In this document: piece after piece, positions 37,835-46,718 of the stretch
How positions within the stretch are numbered: the first letter of the stretch is position 1
Layout of the letters: each line of letters starts with the position of its first letter
Origin: Hymenobacter sp. 5317J-9
GTDB taxonomy: Bacteria; Bacteroidota; Bacteroidia; Cytophagales; Hymenobacteraceae
Reading direction: 5' to 3'
Length of the DNA: 64,000 nucleotides
NCBI RefSeq assembly: GCF_022921075.1
Contig: NZ_CP095050.1
Coordinates: forward strand, 806,001-870,000
The notes under the pieces: generated by a model
Told to the model about the DNA's origin: nothing
The model's input: only the letters and a program-made list of their open reading frames with translations
Databases searched by the model: none
Position numbers and translations under genes: made by a program

Positions 37835-38434
37835 ATGTCTGTTTCCATTTATGCCGAAGCTTCTCCCAACCCGGAGAGCATGAAATTTGTCCTCAACAAC
37901 AACCTGCTGGCCGATGGCGTGAGCGTGGACTACCCCAACGTGGAGGCCGCCGCCAACTCGCCGCTGGCCCAGGAGCTGTTCAATTTTGACTACGTGGGCC
38001 GGGTGTTCATTGCCCAGAACTTCGTCACCGTCACCAAAACCCAGCCCGACCTCGGCTGGACGCAGCTCATCCCCGAGCTGCGCCAGTTCCTGAAAAGCTA
38101 CGTGGAGGCCGGTGGCCCCATCTTCACCGTCGACCCCGCCGCCGAGCAAAAGGCTGCCCAAGCTGCCACTGCCGGCGACCCCACCCAGCAGGAAGGCCAG
38201 ATTGCCCAGAAAGTCATCGACCTGCTCGACAACTACGTGCGCCCCGCCGTGGAGCAGGACGGTGGCAACATCACCTTCAAAAGCTATCACGAAGGCATCG
38301 TGACCGTGAACCTGCAAGGCTCGTGCTCCGGCTGCCCCTCGGCCACGGTTACCCTGAAATCAGGCATCGAAAACCTGCTCAAGCGCATGGTGCCCGAGGT
38401 GCAAAGTGTAGTGGCCGAAGGCGTGATGGTGTAA
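37835..38434 (+). CDS. Nfu-type iron-sulfur cluster carrier
   Basis: 199 residues from the ATG at 37835. An Nfu N-terminal domain (SPNPESMKFVLNNNLL, FDYVGRVFIAQNFVTVTK) is followed by a NifU C-terminal domain (VRPAVEQDGGNITFK, LQGSCSGCPSATVTLK) whose CxxC motif carries the 4Fe-4S cluster for delivery to client proteins. The length and two-domain order equal those of eukaryotic Nfu1. It is a single-gene unit with its own promoter and an excellent terminator. Confidence 0.95.
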   Translation: MSVSIYAEASPNPESMKFVLNNNLLADGVSVDYPNVEAAANSPLAQELFNFDYVGRVFIAQNFVTVTKTQPDLGWTQLIPELRQFLKSYVEAGGPIFTVDPAAEQKAAQAATAGDPTQQEGQIAQKVIDLLDNYVRPAVEQDGGNITFKSYHEGIVTVNLQGSCSGCPSATVTLKSGIENLLKRMVPEVQSVVAEGVMV

Positions 38435-38446
38435 GGCTTCAAGCTA

Positions 38447-38506
38447 CGTTTTCAACATAAAAAGGCCCGCCGGACTGCTCCGGCGGGCCTTTTTATGTTG
38501 AAAACG
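38447..38506. terminator. Very strong bidirectional terminator
   Basis: Perfect 28-base arms (38447-38474 and 38479-38506) with a 4-base loop CTGC and internal A- and T-runs. It lies between the convergent Nfu gene and the DUF5777 gene, abutting the latter's stop. Confidence 0.92.
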
Positions 38507-38510
38507 TTTT

Positions 38511-39431
38511 TTAATCCCGCGATTTCACCGTGAAGTTGCGAGCCACGGTGAAGCCGAAGAAGATGTCACCATCGAAGAAATTGCCGGTGGTTTGGGGCAC
38601 GAAGAATTTCTCTACCATGCCGCTGGAGTTGGTGAGGTGCAGCTGGAACACGTGGCCGCCGGTTTCAATGTCGACGCCCACGCCCAGCGCGTTGCGGTAG
38701 TTGTCGGCCACGTAGCCGGGCAGCAGGTAGAAGTAGTCGGCGGTGAGGGCCAGGCGCTTGGTCAGCTTCTGGCGCAGGCCGGCCCCGATGGAATATACAT
38801 CGTTTTGCATGCCGTCGAGCGGCACGTAGTTGCGGTGAATGAGCGTGGGCATGAGCTGCACCGAGAGGCTGGGGCTGAATTTGCGGGCAATGAGCACCTG
38901 GTAGGCGTAGTCGAGGCGCGAAGCGGTGCTGCGCTCGGTGGTGTTCACCTCATTAAACTTGAGCGTGGTGATGGCCGACGACGCAAACAGCGTGACCGAA
39001 ACCGGCATGGGGTGCGCGCCGGTGCTCTGCTGCAGGGCCTTGTATTTGATGAAGCCGTCGAACGTCTTTTCCTGCGAACTGCGGCCCAGGCCCAGCGCCA
39101 GCCGGTCGGTGAGGCCGTACTCGAAGCTGAGGCGCAGCACGGCGTTATCAAGCCCAAAAAACTCGTAAGGGCCGCTGTTGATGGTGCCAAAACGGTGCTG
39201 AATGAGGAACGCCAGCGTACCCGCGCCCGGCGTTTCTACCGACTGCGAGTTGATGATGTGCGTGCCCTTGAAGGTGGCCGCCACCGCCTCGCGCTTGGTC
39301 GAGTCGGTGGTTTGCTTTTCGAGGTCGCGCAGGAGGTCGTTTTCGGTCTGGGCGCAGGCGGGGCCGGCCCAGGCCAGCAGACCGGCCAGCAGCAAACCCT
39401 TGAGAGAAGCAGCGTAAAAATTGCGGAGCAT
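38511..39431 (-). CDS. DUF5777 family outer-membrane beta-barrel protein
   Basis: 306 residues with a signal peptide (LLLAGLLAWAGPACAQ). Many alternating strands (LAFLIQHRFGTINSG, LRLSFEYGLTDRLALGLG, LSVQLMPTLIHRNYVP) and the closing segment FFGFTVARNFTVKSRD fit the DUF5777 barrel family. It is the last gene of a three-gene minus-strand set with a YceI protein and a haem-motif lipoprotein, a combination I have seen as recurrent in Bacteroidota. The role is unknown. Confidence 0.85.
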   Translation of the reverse strand: MLRNFYAASLKGLLLAGLLAWAGPACAQTENDLLRDLEKQTTDSTKREAVAATFKGTHIINSQSVETPGAGTLAFLIQHRFGTINSGPYEFFGLDNAVLRLSFEYGLTDRLALGLGRSSQEKTFDGFIKYKALQQSTGAHPMPVSVTLFASSAITTLKFNEVNTTERSTASRLDYAYQVLIARKFSPSLSVQLMPTLIHRNYVPLDGMQNDVYSIGAGLRQKLTKRLALTADYFYLLPGYVADNYRNALGVGVDIETGGHVFQLHLTNSSGMVEKFFVPQTTGNFFDGDIFFGFTVARNFTVKSRD

Positions 39432-39457
39432 ATAGGGAGAAGTTAAGCGGCAGAAAA

Positions 39458-40051
39458 TCAGTTGGTGGGCCGCGCGGCGGCCCCCACGGCAGCGGGCACG
39501 GGGTCGCAGGCCAGGGCCACGCGCACGCTCACGATTTTGGCGATGTTGTTGCGCACAATCAGCGGAATTTCAATGTTGTAGTCGGCCGGAGCCACCGAAA
39601 ACACGGCCGCTGCCAGCAACTGGCCACCTTTCAGCTCCATGGTGGCCGGCACCTTGATGCGGTGCGTGACGCCGTGCAGCGTGAGGTCGCCCTCGACCTG
39701 GGCCGTGTGCGAGCCGGGCGTGGCCAGGGTGGCCGCGTCAATCCCCACGAAACGGCCGGTGAAGGTGGCTTTCGGGAATTTATCCGACTCCATGTAGTTC
39801 TCGTTGAAATGCTCCTGCATAAGCGTGCGCTTGAACACAAAGCCCTTCACGGGCAGCGAGAACGCCAGCTGGCCGGTGCCGAAATCGAGCACAGCGGCCA
39901 CTTCCTGGTTTTTGGCCTCGATGTCTTCGATGGGGCTGGCCGAGAAAAACGACACCCGCCCAGCCTTGGTCATGAACTTGCTTTGGGCCCGCGCGTGGGG
40001 TTGGGCAACGAGCAGCAACAGCGACAGCAGCAGGGAAAAGGAGCGTTTCAT
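39458..40051 (-). CDS. YceI-family periplasmic protein
   Basis: 197 residues with a signal peptide ending near HARAQ. YceI features are KAGRVSFFSASPIEDIEAKN, VKGFVFKRTLMQEHFNENYM, PKATFTGRF and the strand VEGDLTLHGVTHRIKVP. YceI proteins have a lipocalin-like fold that binds isoprenoid lipids. It sits 17 bases downstream of the haem-motif lipoprotein gene and 26 bases upstream of the DUF5777 gene. Confidence 0.92.
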   Translation of the reverse strand: MKRSFSLLLSLLLLVAQPHARAQSKFMTKAGRVSFFSASPIEDIEAKNQEVAAVLDFGTGQLAFSLPVKGFVFKRTLMQEHFNENYMESDKFPKATFTGRFVGIDAATLATPGSHTAQVEGDLTLHGVTHRIKVPATMELKGGQLLAAAVFSVAPADYNIEIPLIVRNNIAKIVSVRVALACDPVPAAVGAAARPTN

Positions 40052-40068
40052 AGCAGGAATAGAAGAAG

Positions 40069-40470
40069 TTAGTTGTTGGGCTTGCCGGCCGCTATCCAGG
40101 CTTCAATGCGCTGGATGTCGCAGTCCGACAGCTTTTGGCGGCCCTGGGGCATGGGGTCGAAGCCGGGGTCGTGGCGAATGCAGCCGAGCAGCTTGCTGGG
40201 CGAGAAGTAGCTGCTGAGGGCCTGGTAGTCGCCGAAGTTGTTGCCGCCGCCCTTCACCGGATACACGGTGCTGCCGTGGCATTCGCGGCAGTTGGCGTCG
40301 AAGATGGGCGAGATGACTTTCGCGTAGGTCACGTTTTCGCGGGGCACGTCGCAGGCCGGGGCCGGGTCGCCGTGCGAGTAGGTGCAGCTGGCGGCCGCGC
40401 CCAGCGCCAGCAAGGCCGCGCCCACCAACGCCGCGCGCAGCCGGGCCGATAAAGTGTACTTGTCGGACAT
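40069..40470 (-). CDS. Lipoprotein with a single cytochrome c-type haem motif
   Basis: 133 residues from the ATG at 40470 (another in-frame ATG lies at 40479). A hydrophobic signal ends in the lipobox GAAASC. One CxxCH motif (CRECH) binds haem c, and MPQG toward the C-terminus could give the axial Met, followed by LSDCDIQRIEAWIAAG, the usual last helix. Two additional cysteines (GCIRH and SDCDI) are present. It leads the YceI/DUF5777 set. Confidence 0.88.
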   Translation of the reverse strand: MSDKYTLSARLRAALVGAALLALGAAASCTYSHGDPAPACDVPRENVTYAKVISPIFDANCRECHGSTVYPVKGGGNNFGDYQALSSYFSPSKLLGCIRHDPGFDPMPQGRQKLSDCDIQRIEAWIAAGKPNN

Positions 40471-40559
40471 ACCGAACATGGTCAGAAAGTGAATAGTGAG
40501 TAAACCAGGCGTGAAATTCCAACCCGCAAGCTACGGCGCAACTAGGGTATTTGGGGCGG

Positions 40560-42161
40560 TTAAAAACCGTATTTTACGCCTACAAAGACGCCCGCACTGG
40601 TCAGTTTTAGCTTATAGACACCTACGCCGGCCAGGGGCACCTTCACGTAGGGCTCGGCGTGCAGGCTCCAGCGCGGGCTCAGGGTGCGCTCGTAGCCCAC
40701 CGACAGGTTGAGGATGCTGAGCAGGTGGCGGTTGGCGTTCACGGCCTCGCCCTCCCAATAGCCGGGCTTGTTGTACTCCACGTAGGCGTAGGAATAGGTT
40801 TCGCGCTGCATGAAGAACGACGACAGGCCGGTGCTGCCATACAGCGCGTAGCCGGGCCGCGAAAGCAGGTCGTAGCGCAGGTTCAGCGGCACGTCGAGCA
40901 CGGTGCAGGTGCCGTCCACGTCGTCGAAGTAGCGGTGCTTCATATACACGGCGTAATCGCCAAAGTCGCAGTCTTCGCGCCGGGCGCTGTATTGTTTCGT
41001 CGAGCGCAGCAGGCCGGTGCTCAGGCGCAGGCGGCTGCTCAGGCGGTATTCCAGCACCACGCCCAGGTTGGGCAGCGGGCTTTCCACGCCGGCAAATTTC
41101 ACGGTCGTCACATCGGGCGCACCCACTAGGCCCACGTAAAAACGGGGCTGGTGCGCCGTAACGGGTGCTTCGGGCCGGGGCGGCGTCACCGTTGTAGCCA
41201 CCGTAGCCAGCGGGGCCGGCAAGGCACTGCCCGTGGGCAAGGCCAGGCTCACCTCTTTCAGCAGTAGCGCGGAATTATCGGCAGCGGTGGGCACGAGGCC
41301 ATGCTCGGGCGCCGAAGCTTCGGCTGGCAATGTCGGGGAACCACTACCAGCCGTCTCATGGGCTGTTGTGGTATGCCCCAGGCCCTGCGGAGCAGCGCGG
41401 GCGAAAACGACGGGCTGCTCTTGCGCACGCCGCGGCAAAGCCCGTCGTTCCGAAGGCCGGCGCCTGATTTCCGCTGCCGAGGCTGCGGCCGGTACTTTGT
41501 GGCGGGCTGCTACCGCTGGTTGGGTCTCTGATTTTGCGCTTGCGTAGGGCTGTTTGGTCGGCGTAGCAGCCACTGCGCCAGCCATGGCACTGCCGCCAGC
41601 CCGGCCTTCACGCGGCAAAGCAGTCGAACGGGCCGGTTGGTTGATGGCCATCAGCGCGGGCAGCGAATTTTTGGGCGCAGCCGGGCCCGCCGCCGATGCC
41701 GCCGTGGGAGACACCGTTTTGCCGGAAGACGGCAGGGCCGTGGCCGGTGTGGCCTCCGCCGCTTTTGGTGCCACAGCTGCAGTACCCATCGGTGAGGCGG
41801 GTGCTGTGAGCGAAGCAGGCGCCGGGGCGTTTGCCGTTGCGGCAGGTTCGGTGGCGTGCAATTGCCTGGCCGTACTGTGCTCAGAGTAGGTGGCGGCAGG
41901 CGCATTGGCGGCAGCCATTGTTTTCGTTTGCGATGCTGAGCCGGCGGGCCACCACAGCAGCCAGCCCAGCCCCATCAGGGCCACTACCAGCACTTCCACC
42001 GCGAAAAATTTCCACATTTTCCGCCGCACGGCGCGCTGAATCTCGGCCTTGTCCAGCTGCGTTTCCAGGCGCAGCCAGGCATCCAGCGGGAAGGGCGCAG
42101 GGTCCGGTTCCGGCGGGTTCAGCCGTTGAAAAGCATTATCAATATCGTTATCCGACCACAT
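40560..42161 (-). CDS. Envelope-spanning anti-sigma-like protein: cytoplasmic head, TM helix, long linker, C-terminal outer-membrane beta-barrel
   Basis: 533 residues from the ATG at 42161, which overlaps the end of the ECF sigma gene by 14 bases. Residues 1-48 are a short helical cytoplasmic head (MWSDNDIDNAFQRLNPPEPD). Residues 50-71 form one TM helix, and 72-339 a disordered linker rich in Ala, Thr, Pro and Ser. Residues 340-533 are strand-rich (RFYVGLVGAPDV, YRLSSRLRLSTGLLRS), ending in Phe like an outer-membrane barrel. There is no signal peptide. The layout matches the dual-membrane-spanning anti-sigma (Dma) type described in Bacteroides; sigma inhibition here is inferred. Confidence 0.82.
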   Translation of the reverse strand: MWSDNDIDNAFQRLNPPEPDPAPFPLDAWLRLETQLDKAEIQRAVRRKMWKFFAVEVLVVALMGLGWLLWWPAGSASQTKTMAAANAPAATYSEHSTARQLHATEPAATANAPAPASLTAPASPMGTAAVAPKAAEATPATALPSSGKTVSPTAASAAGPAAPKNSLPALMAINQPARSTALPREGRAGGSAMAGAVAATPTKQPYASAKSETQPAVAARHKVPAAASAAEIRRRPSERRALPRRAQEQPVVFARAAPQGLGHTTTAHETAGSGSPTLPAEASAPEHGLVPTAADNSALLLKEVSLALPTGSALPAPLATVATTVTPPRPEAPVTAHQPRFYVGLVGAPDVTTVKFAGVESPLPNLGVVLEYRLSSRLRLSTGLLRSTKQYSARREDCDFGDYAVYMKHRYFDDVDGTCTVLDVPLNLRYDLLSRPGYALYGSTGLSSFFMQRETYSYAYVEYNKPGYWEGEAVNANRHLLSILNLSVGYERTLSPRWSLHAEPYVKVPLAGVGVYKLKLTSAGVFVGVKYGF

Positions 42162-42762
42162 AGCGGGCTGAAGAAATAGTAGTAGTGTGGGCCAGCATCG
42201 TGCGCAAATGGGCTCGGGCTTTAAACAGATTGGATTTGGACGTACCCACCGAAATGCGCAGCTGCTCGGCGATTTCCTCGTGGCCAAATCCGTCAATCAC
42301 CGCCAGGTTGAACACCGCGCGGTAGGCCGGGGGCAGGCGCTGCACCAGGCCCAGCAGCTCGTCGTAGCTCAGCGTGTCGAGGGGCGTGGCGCCGCCGTCG
42401 GCCTGGTTCAGGGTCACGTCGTCGAGCTCCTGCTGGTGCTGGTGGCGCTCGTTGGCGCGGTAGTGGTCGATGGCCGTGTGAATCATGATGCGCTTGAGCC
42501 AGCCCCGAAACGAGCCCAGCACGTCCTCGGGGTGGCGCGCCGCGTCGAAGCGGTACAAGTCGCGGAATACTTTCAGAAAACCGTCGTTGGCCGCTTCCAG
42601 GGCCTGGTCGCGGTCGCGGGCATAACGCAGGCAAATGCTCATCGCAAAGCCGTGAAACTGCCCGTACAGCCGGCGTTGGGCCACGCGCTCCTGCCGCTGG
42701 CAGGCCGCCAGCAACTCCGGTAGGGTGATGGGAGCAGAAACAGGTGAGGAGAGGTGCAGCAT
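42148..42762 (-). CDS. ECF-type RNA polymerase sigma factor
   Basis: 204 residues. Region 2 is seen in RRLYGQFHGFAMSICLRYA and AANDGFLKVFRDLYRF, and region 4 in LPPAYRAVFNLAVIDGFGHE followed by LRISVGTSKSNLFKARAHL, the helix-turn-helix that reads the -35/-33 element. There is no extension. The overlap with the envelope-spanning gene implies translational coupling, so this sigma is probably held by that protein and released on an envelope signal. Confidence 0.95.
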   Translation of the reverse strand: MLHLSSPVSAPITLPELLAACQRQERVAQRRLYGQFHGFAMSICLRYARDRDQALEAANDGFLKVFRDLYRFDAARHPEDVLGSFRGWLKRIMIHTAIDHYRANERHQHQQELDDVTLNQADGGATPLDTLSYDELLGLVQRLPPAYRAVFNLAVIDGFGHEEIAEQLRISVGTSKSNLFKARAHLRTMLAHTTTISSARYVVG

Positions 42763-42831
42763 GCGAGCGGCGGTTGGCGGGGCTTCACCAAACCACTCGG
42801 AAGATAAGCAAAAACGGTTGCCCCAGGCACA

Positions 42832-42862
42832 AAAAAAGCCCGGCGCGCGGCCAGGCTTTTTT
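42832..42862. terminator. Terminator downstream of secDF
   Basis: Arms AAAAAAGCC (42832-42840) and GGCTTTTTT (42854-42862) with a GC-rich loop. On the minus strand it follows the secDF stop at 42893 and ends in T6. Confidence 0.75.
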
Positions 42863-42892
42863 CAACTAATCAGCTAGGTAAGCCGTGGAACA

Positions 42893-45876
42893 CTACACGT
42901 TGGCTTGGCTCAGCTTGGGCGTGCCAGCGTCCACGCCGGTCACGTCTTCGCCGCGGGCCAGGCGCTCACGCTCCTCTTTCTTGCCGTAGGTGTCGAGGAT
43001 AATCGGGGTGGCAATGAACAGCGACGAGTACGTGCCGAAAATCACGCCGATAATCATGGCGAAGGAGAACGAGCGCAGGGTCTCGCCCCCGAATACGTAC
43101 ATCACGAACACTACCAGGAACACCGTGGTGAACGTAATCATGGTGCGCGAGAAGGTCGAGTTCAGGGCCGGGTTCACCACCTGGGCGAAGGTCAGCTTGG
43201 GGTTCTCGCGCAGGTACTCGCGGATACGGTCGTAGATAACCACCGTGTCGTTCATCGAGAAGCCAATAACCGTGAGCAGCGCGGCCACGAAAATCTGGTC
43301 CATCTCGTAGTTCAGGCCGAAGAGGCGGGCAATCGGGAAGGCCGCAATCACGAGCAGGGCGTCGTGGAACAGGGCCACCACCGCAGCCATGGAGTACTGC
43401 CAGCGCTCGAAGCGGAACAGCACGTACACGAAGATGCCCAGCAGCGTGAGGCCCAGCGAGAGCACTGAGGTGCGCTTGATGTCGTCAGCGATGGTGGCGC
43501 CCACTTTCGAGGTCGACTTGATAACCGGCGCGTCGGCGCTGTAGGCCTGCAGGCCCTGGTTAAGGGCGGCCACCACTTTCTTGTCGGCCACGGGGCTTTC
43601 GTCTTCGGCCAGGTAGCCGGTGGTGATGCGCAGGCGGTCGGGCGAGCCGTACTGCTTCACTTCGAGGCCAGCGCCTTCGAACACGGGGCGAATTTTGTCG
43701 GCCACGTCGGAGGCCACCATGGTTTTGTTGAAGTCAACCACGTAGGCGCGGCCGCCTTTGAAGTCCACGCCCAGGTTGGGGCCGCCCTGGTAGGCCATCA
43801 CGGCGAAGCCCACGATGATGAAAATAGCCGAGAAGGTGTAGGCCAGCTTGCGCTTGCCCACGATGTCGAAGTTCAGGTTCTTGAACAGGTTACGCGAAAT
43901 CGCGGTGTTGAAGGTCATCGGGTGGTTCTCGTTGCCCTTCACCATCCACTCGATGATGAGGCGCGACACGAACACGGCCGACAGGAACGAGGTGAGCACG
44001 CCAATGCCCAGCGTCACGGCGAAGCTTTGTACCGGGCCCGTGCCGAAGAAGCCGAGAATCACAGCAATCAGCATGGTGGTCACGTTCGAGTCGAAAATGG
44101 CCGAGAACGCCCGCGAGTATCCTTTGTTGATGGCGTCGGTCAGGCTCAGGCCATGGTCGAGTTCCTCGCGAATGCGTTCGAAAATCAGTACGTTGGCGTC
44201 CACCGAGGTGCCCATCACCAGAATCAAACCGGCGATGCCGGGCAGGGTAAGAGCGGTGCCGAACTGGGCCAGCACGCCCAGAATCAGGAAGATGTTGAAG
44301 AGCAGGGCGATGTCGGCCACTACGCCAGCGCGGCCATAGTAGAAGGCCATGAACAGCATGATAATCACCACACCGGCCAGCGACGAGTACAGGCCCTGGT
44401 TGATGGCTTCCTGACCGAGCGACGGACCCACCACGGCTTCTTCCACGATGCGCGTGGGAGCGGGCAGCTTGCCGGCCTTCAGCTGGTTGGCCAAATCCTG
44501 GGTGTCTTCAATCTGGAAGCTGCCCGTGATGCTGGTGCCGCCACCCGTGATTTCGCCCTGCACCACCGGCGCCGAGCACACGTAGTCGTCGAGCACCATG
44601 GCCACCTGGCGGCCGATGTTGGCGGCCGTCATCTTGGCCCACTTGCGCGAGCCGGCGGGGGTCATGTTCATCAGCACTTCCGGCTGGCCGTTCTGGCCGA
44701 TGTCGGCGCGGGCGTCGTTCACGGCTTCGCCGCTCAGCATGGGCACACCGTCGCGGGTTTTGCGCACCGGAATCAGCTCCAGGTACTCCTGCTTGTCGAT
44801 GGTGGTCGGCTTCAGGCTCCAAAGCAGAGCCAGGGTGGGGGCAGAATGGCTTTGGCCTCGGGCGAACGCAGGATGGTGTTCATGCGGGCCGTGTCGCGCA
44901 GGTTCACGCCCAGGCGGCCGGGCATGGTGAAGAGCTTGGCGAGCACGCCGCCCTGGGTCGAGTTGGCGGCCGAGTCGGCCGTGGCATCCTTGGTTTTCTT
45001 GGCCAGCTGGGCCGCCAGCGAAGTCGAGTCGCCGGCCGCGGCGGTAGCCGTGGTGTCGGTGGCCGAAGCCGTGGCGGGGGCCGCTTTGGCGGCGGCCTGC
45101 TTGGCCGAGAGCTGCTTGTCGAGGGTCACGAGGTAGGGGCCCACTTCGTTCTGGTTCCACACTTCCCAGAACTCCAGCTTGGCCTGGCCTTGCAGCAGCT
45201 TGCGCACGCGGTCGGGGTTGTCGACGCCGGGCAGCTCAATCTGGAGGCGGCCGGTGCCTTTCACGCGCTGAATGCTGGGCTGGTTCACGCCGAACTTATC
45301 CACGCGGGTGCGCAGGATGTTGAACGAGCGGTCGATGGCTTCTTCCACTTCCTTATCGATGGCGCCAATCACCTTCTCGTTCGAGGAGTTGATGTCGATG
45401 CCGCGGCTCTTGTTGGTGGTGTTGGCGAAGATGGTGGCCAGCGGCTTGCTGGGCGCCAGCTGCTGGTAAGCCTGGGCAAACAGCGCCGTAAACGGCGTGC
45501 TGGAGTTGGTTTTCTGGGCTTCCTGGGCGTTGGCCAGGGCGCGGTTGAAGGCGGGGTCTTTGCTGTTGCCGCTCATGGCGCGCACAATTTCCACCGGCGA
45601 CACTTCCAGCGTCACGTGCATGCCGCCTTTCAGGTCAAGCCCGAGGCCGAGCTCGCTCTGGCGCACCTCGCGGTAAGTGAAGGGGCCGAACACGGGCGCG
45701 CGCCACACCGAGTCGAGGTAGTGCTGACGGGCGGCTTCGTCAATTTTGCCGTTGCGCGTGGCGTAGGCCACGGCCTTGCTCTGCACCCCGCGCGAGACGT
45801 AGGTGAAGAACAAGAAGTACGCGCACAACGCCGTGACGACGAGGGTGAGCGCGATGATTAATCCTTTGTTACGCAT
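42893..45876 (-). pseudogene. secDF: secDF protein-export membrane subunit, reading frame broken by a one-base indel
   Basis: The 5' part (45876 down to a stop at 44812) encodes SecD residues 1 to about 350, including the first TM helix and LGLGLDLKGGMHVTLEV. The rest (about 44838 to 42893) continues in the -1 frame with SecD helices and then SecF (FKGGRAYVVDFNKTMV; GFSMNDTVVIYDRIRE). The whole is 2984 bases, one short of 995 codons. The break lies at a C-run on the coding strand (44837-44841), which reads five C where six would restore the frame. SecDF drives late protein translocation with proton force and is rarely lost, so a sequencing or assembly error is more likely than a dead gene. 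Confidence 0.9.
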
Positions 45877-45883
45877 GTGAAAA

Positions 45884-46008
45884 TCAGTTATCAGTTAGTA
45901 GTTGTCAGTGAGCAATAAAAGCGGGAAGGGGCATGCAAGCAGCCACCAGCCGGCAGCTCAGGGCCAAGCCCACCAACTGCTAACTGTTCACTGCTAACTG
46001 CCAACTGA
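45884..46008. repeat. Intergenic inverted repeat of 7-base units (CAGTTAn type)
   Basis: Left arm 45884-45915 reads CAGTTAT, CAGTTAG, TAGTTGT, CAGTGAG. The right arm 45972-46008 on the minus strand reads CAGTTGG, CAGTTAG, CAGTGAA, CAGTTAG, CAGTTGG. A 56-base unrelated loop separates them. It fills the gap between secDF and the next upstream gene. Confidence 0.8.
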
Positions 46009-46010
46009 AT

Positions 46011-46382
46011 TTAAGGGGCCTGCGGCGACAGGGCCACGGCCAGCAGCCGCGCCCGAAACACCTCGCCCGCCCGGATGCCGGCCCGCAGGCGCGGCACGGC
46101 CAGGGCCTGGCGCAAGGTGGGCAGCCACACGGCCGGCACGGCGCTGGGCAGCCAGGCCACCAGCGGCGGCGCCACAAAGTGGTCGAGGGCCGTGGTGGCT
46201 TCCAGCAATACTTTTTGTTTCACCACCGCCACGCGGGTGGGCTGCGCCCAGCGCGTTTCGCCCTTGCCCACGGGCCGTAGCACGCTCACGGCGCGCTGGT
46301 TCAGGCCCAGCACCAGCAGCACCGTAGCGGCGAGCAGGGCAAAGCGGAGCGAGAACCAAAAACGGGAAAGCAGAGCCAGCAT
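46011..46382 (-). CDS. Hypothetical protein with N-terminal membrane helix
   Basis: 123 residues from the ATG at 46382; the open frame extends upstream into repeat DNA but without protein-like features. A single TM helix (FSLRFALLAATVLLVLGL) is followed by a basic soluble part (GETRWAQPTRVAVVKQKVLL). No family recognised. It lies upstream of secDF on the same strand, separated by a heptad hairpin, and downstream of the 21-bp repeat array, which may be part of its promoter region. Confidence 0.6.
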   Translation of the reverse strand: MLALLSRFWFSLRFALLAATVLLVLGLNQRAVSVLRPVGKGETRWAQPTRVAVVKQKVLLEATTALDHFVAPPLVAWLPSAVPAVWLPTLRQALAVPRLRAGIRAGEVFRARLLAVALSPQAP

Positions 46383-46477
46383 GGGTATGGACGGGGTCTG
46401 CAAAGATACCCATTTGGCGGGAATGCAGGCAAGGGCCACTTTCGGCCCCGCAAAACGCCCTCGCCGCCGTGTAAGGC

Positions 46478-46687
46478 CCGCTCGCAGGCCGGTATTCCGC
46501 ACCTGCCCCCCGGTTTGGGCCGCTCACATGCGCGTAGGATGAACTCGCAACCCGGCTTGACGAACTCGCACGCGTGTATGCCGAACTCGCACCCTTGTTT
46601 AACAAACTTGCCATGCGGTTTAACAAACTCGCACACAGGTTTGGGCAGCTCGCACACCGGCTCAACGAGCTTACATCCGTCTGCCGG
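46478..46687. repeat. Array of ten 21-bp direct repeats
   Basis: Ten consecutive units of exactly 21 bases share a 5' half close to GAACTCGCA and a variable second half (often CCGGTTTAAC-like). Units 4-6 begin GAACTCGCA; units 7-9 begin AAACTTGCC, AAACTCGCA and CAGCTCGCA. Twenty-one bases equal two turns of B-DNA, so any bound protein would face one side. There are no spacers, so it is not CRISPR. It lies between the stop of the T9SS protein gene and the 46011-46382 gene. Confidence 0.85.
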
Positions 46688-46693
46688 CAACAT

Positions 46694-46718
46694 AAAAAAG
46701 GCCCTTATAACATGGGCC
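46694..46718 (-). terminator. Terminator of the secreted T9SS protein gene
   Basis: On the minus strand GGCCC, a 9-base loop, GGGCC and then TTTTTT form a short intrinsic terminator 28 bases after the stop at 46747. Confidence 0.65.

Noticed and set aside
44830..44845. Programmed -1 frameshift in secDF
   Set aside because: The site G CCC CCA is a poor slippery heptamer, no downstream pseudoknot is evident, and SecDF is not known to be made this way; a homopolymer error fits better.
42893..45160. SecF-containing frame beginning at 45160 as an intact independent gene
   Set aside because: The first 100 codons (45160 to about 44842) are an out-of-frame shadow of SecD; authentic sequence in this frame starts only at the frame break.
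46478..46687. CRISPR array
   Set aside because: Units are contiguous 21-mers with only a half-conserved sequence and no unique spacers; no cas genes are nearby.
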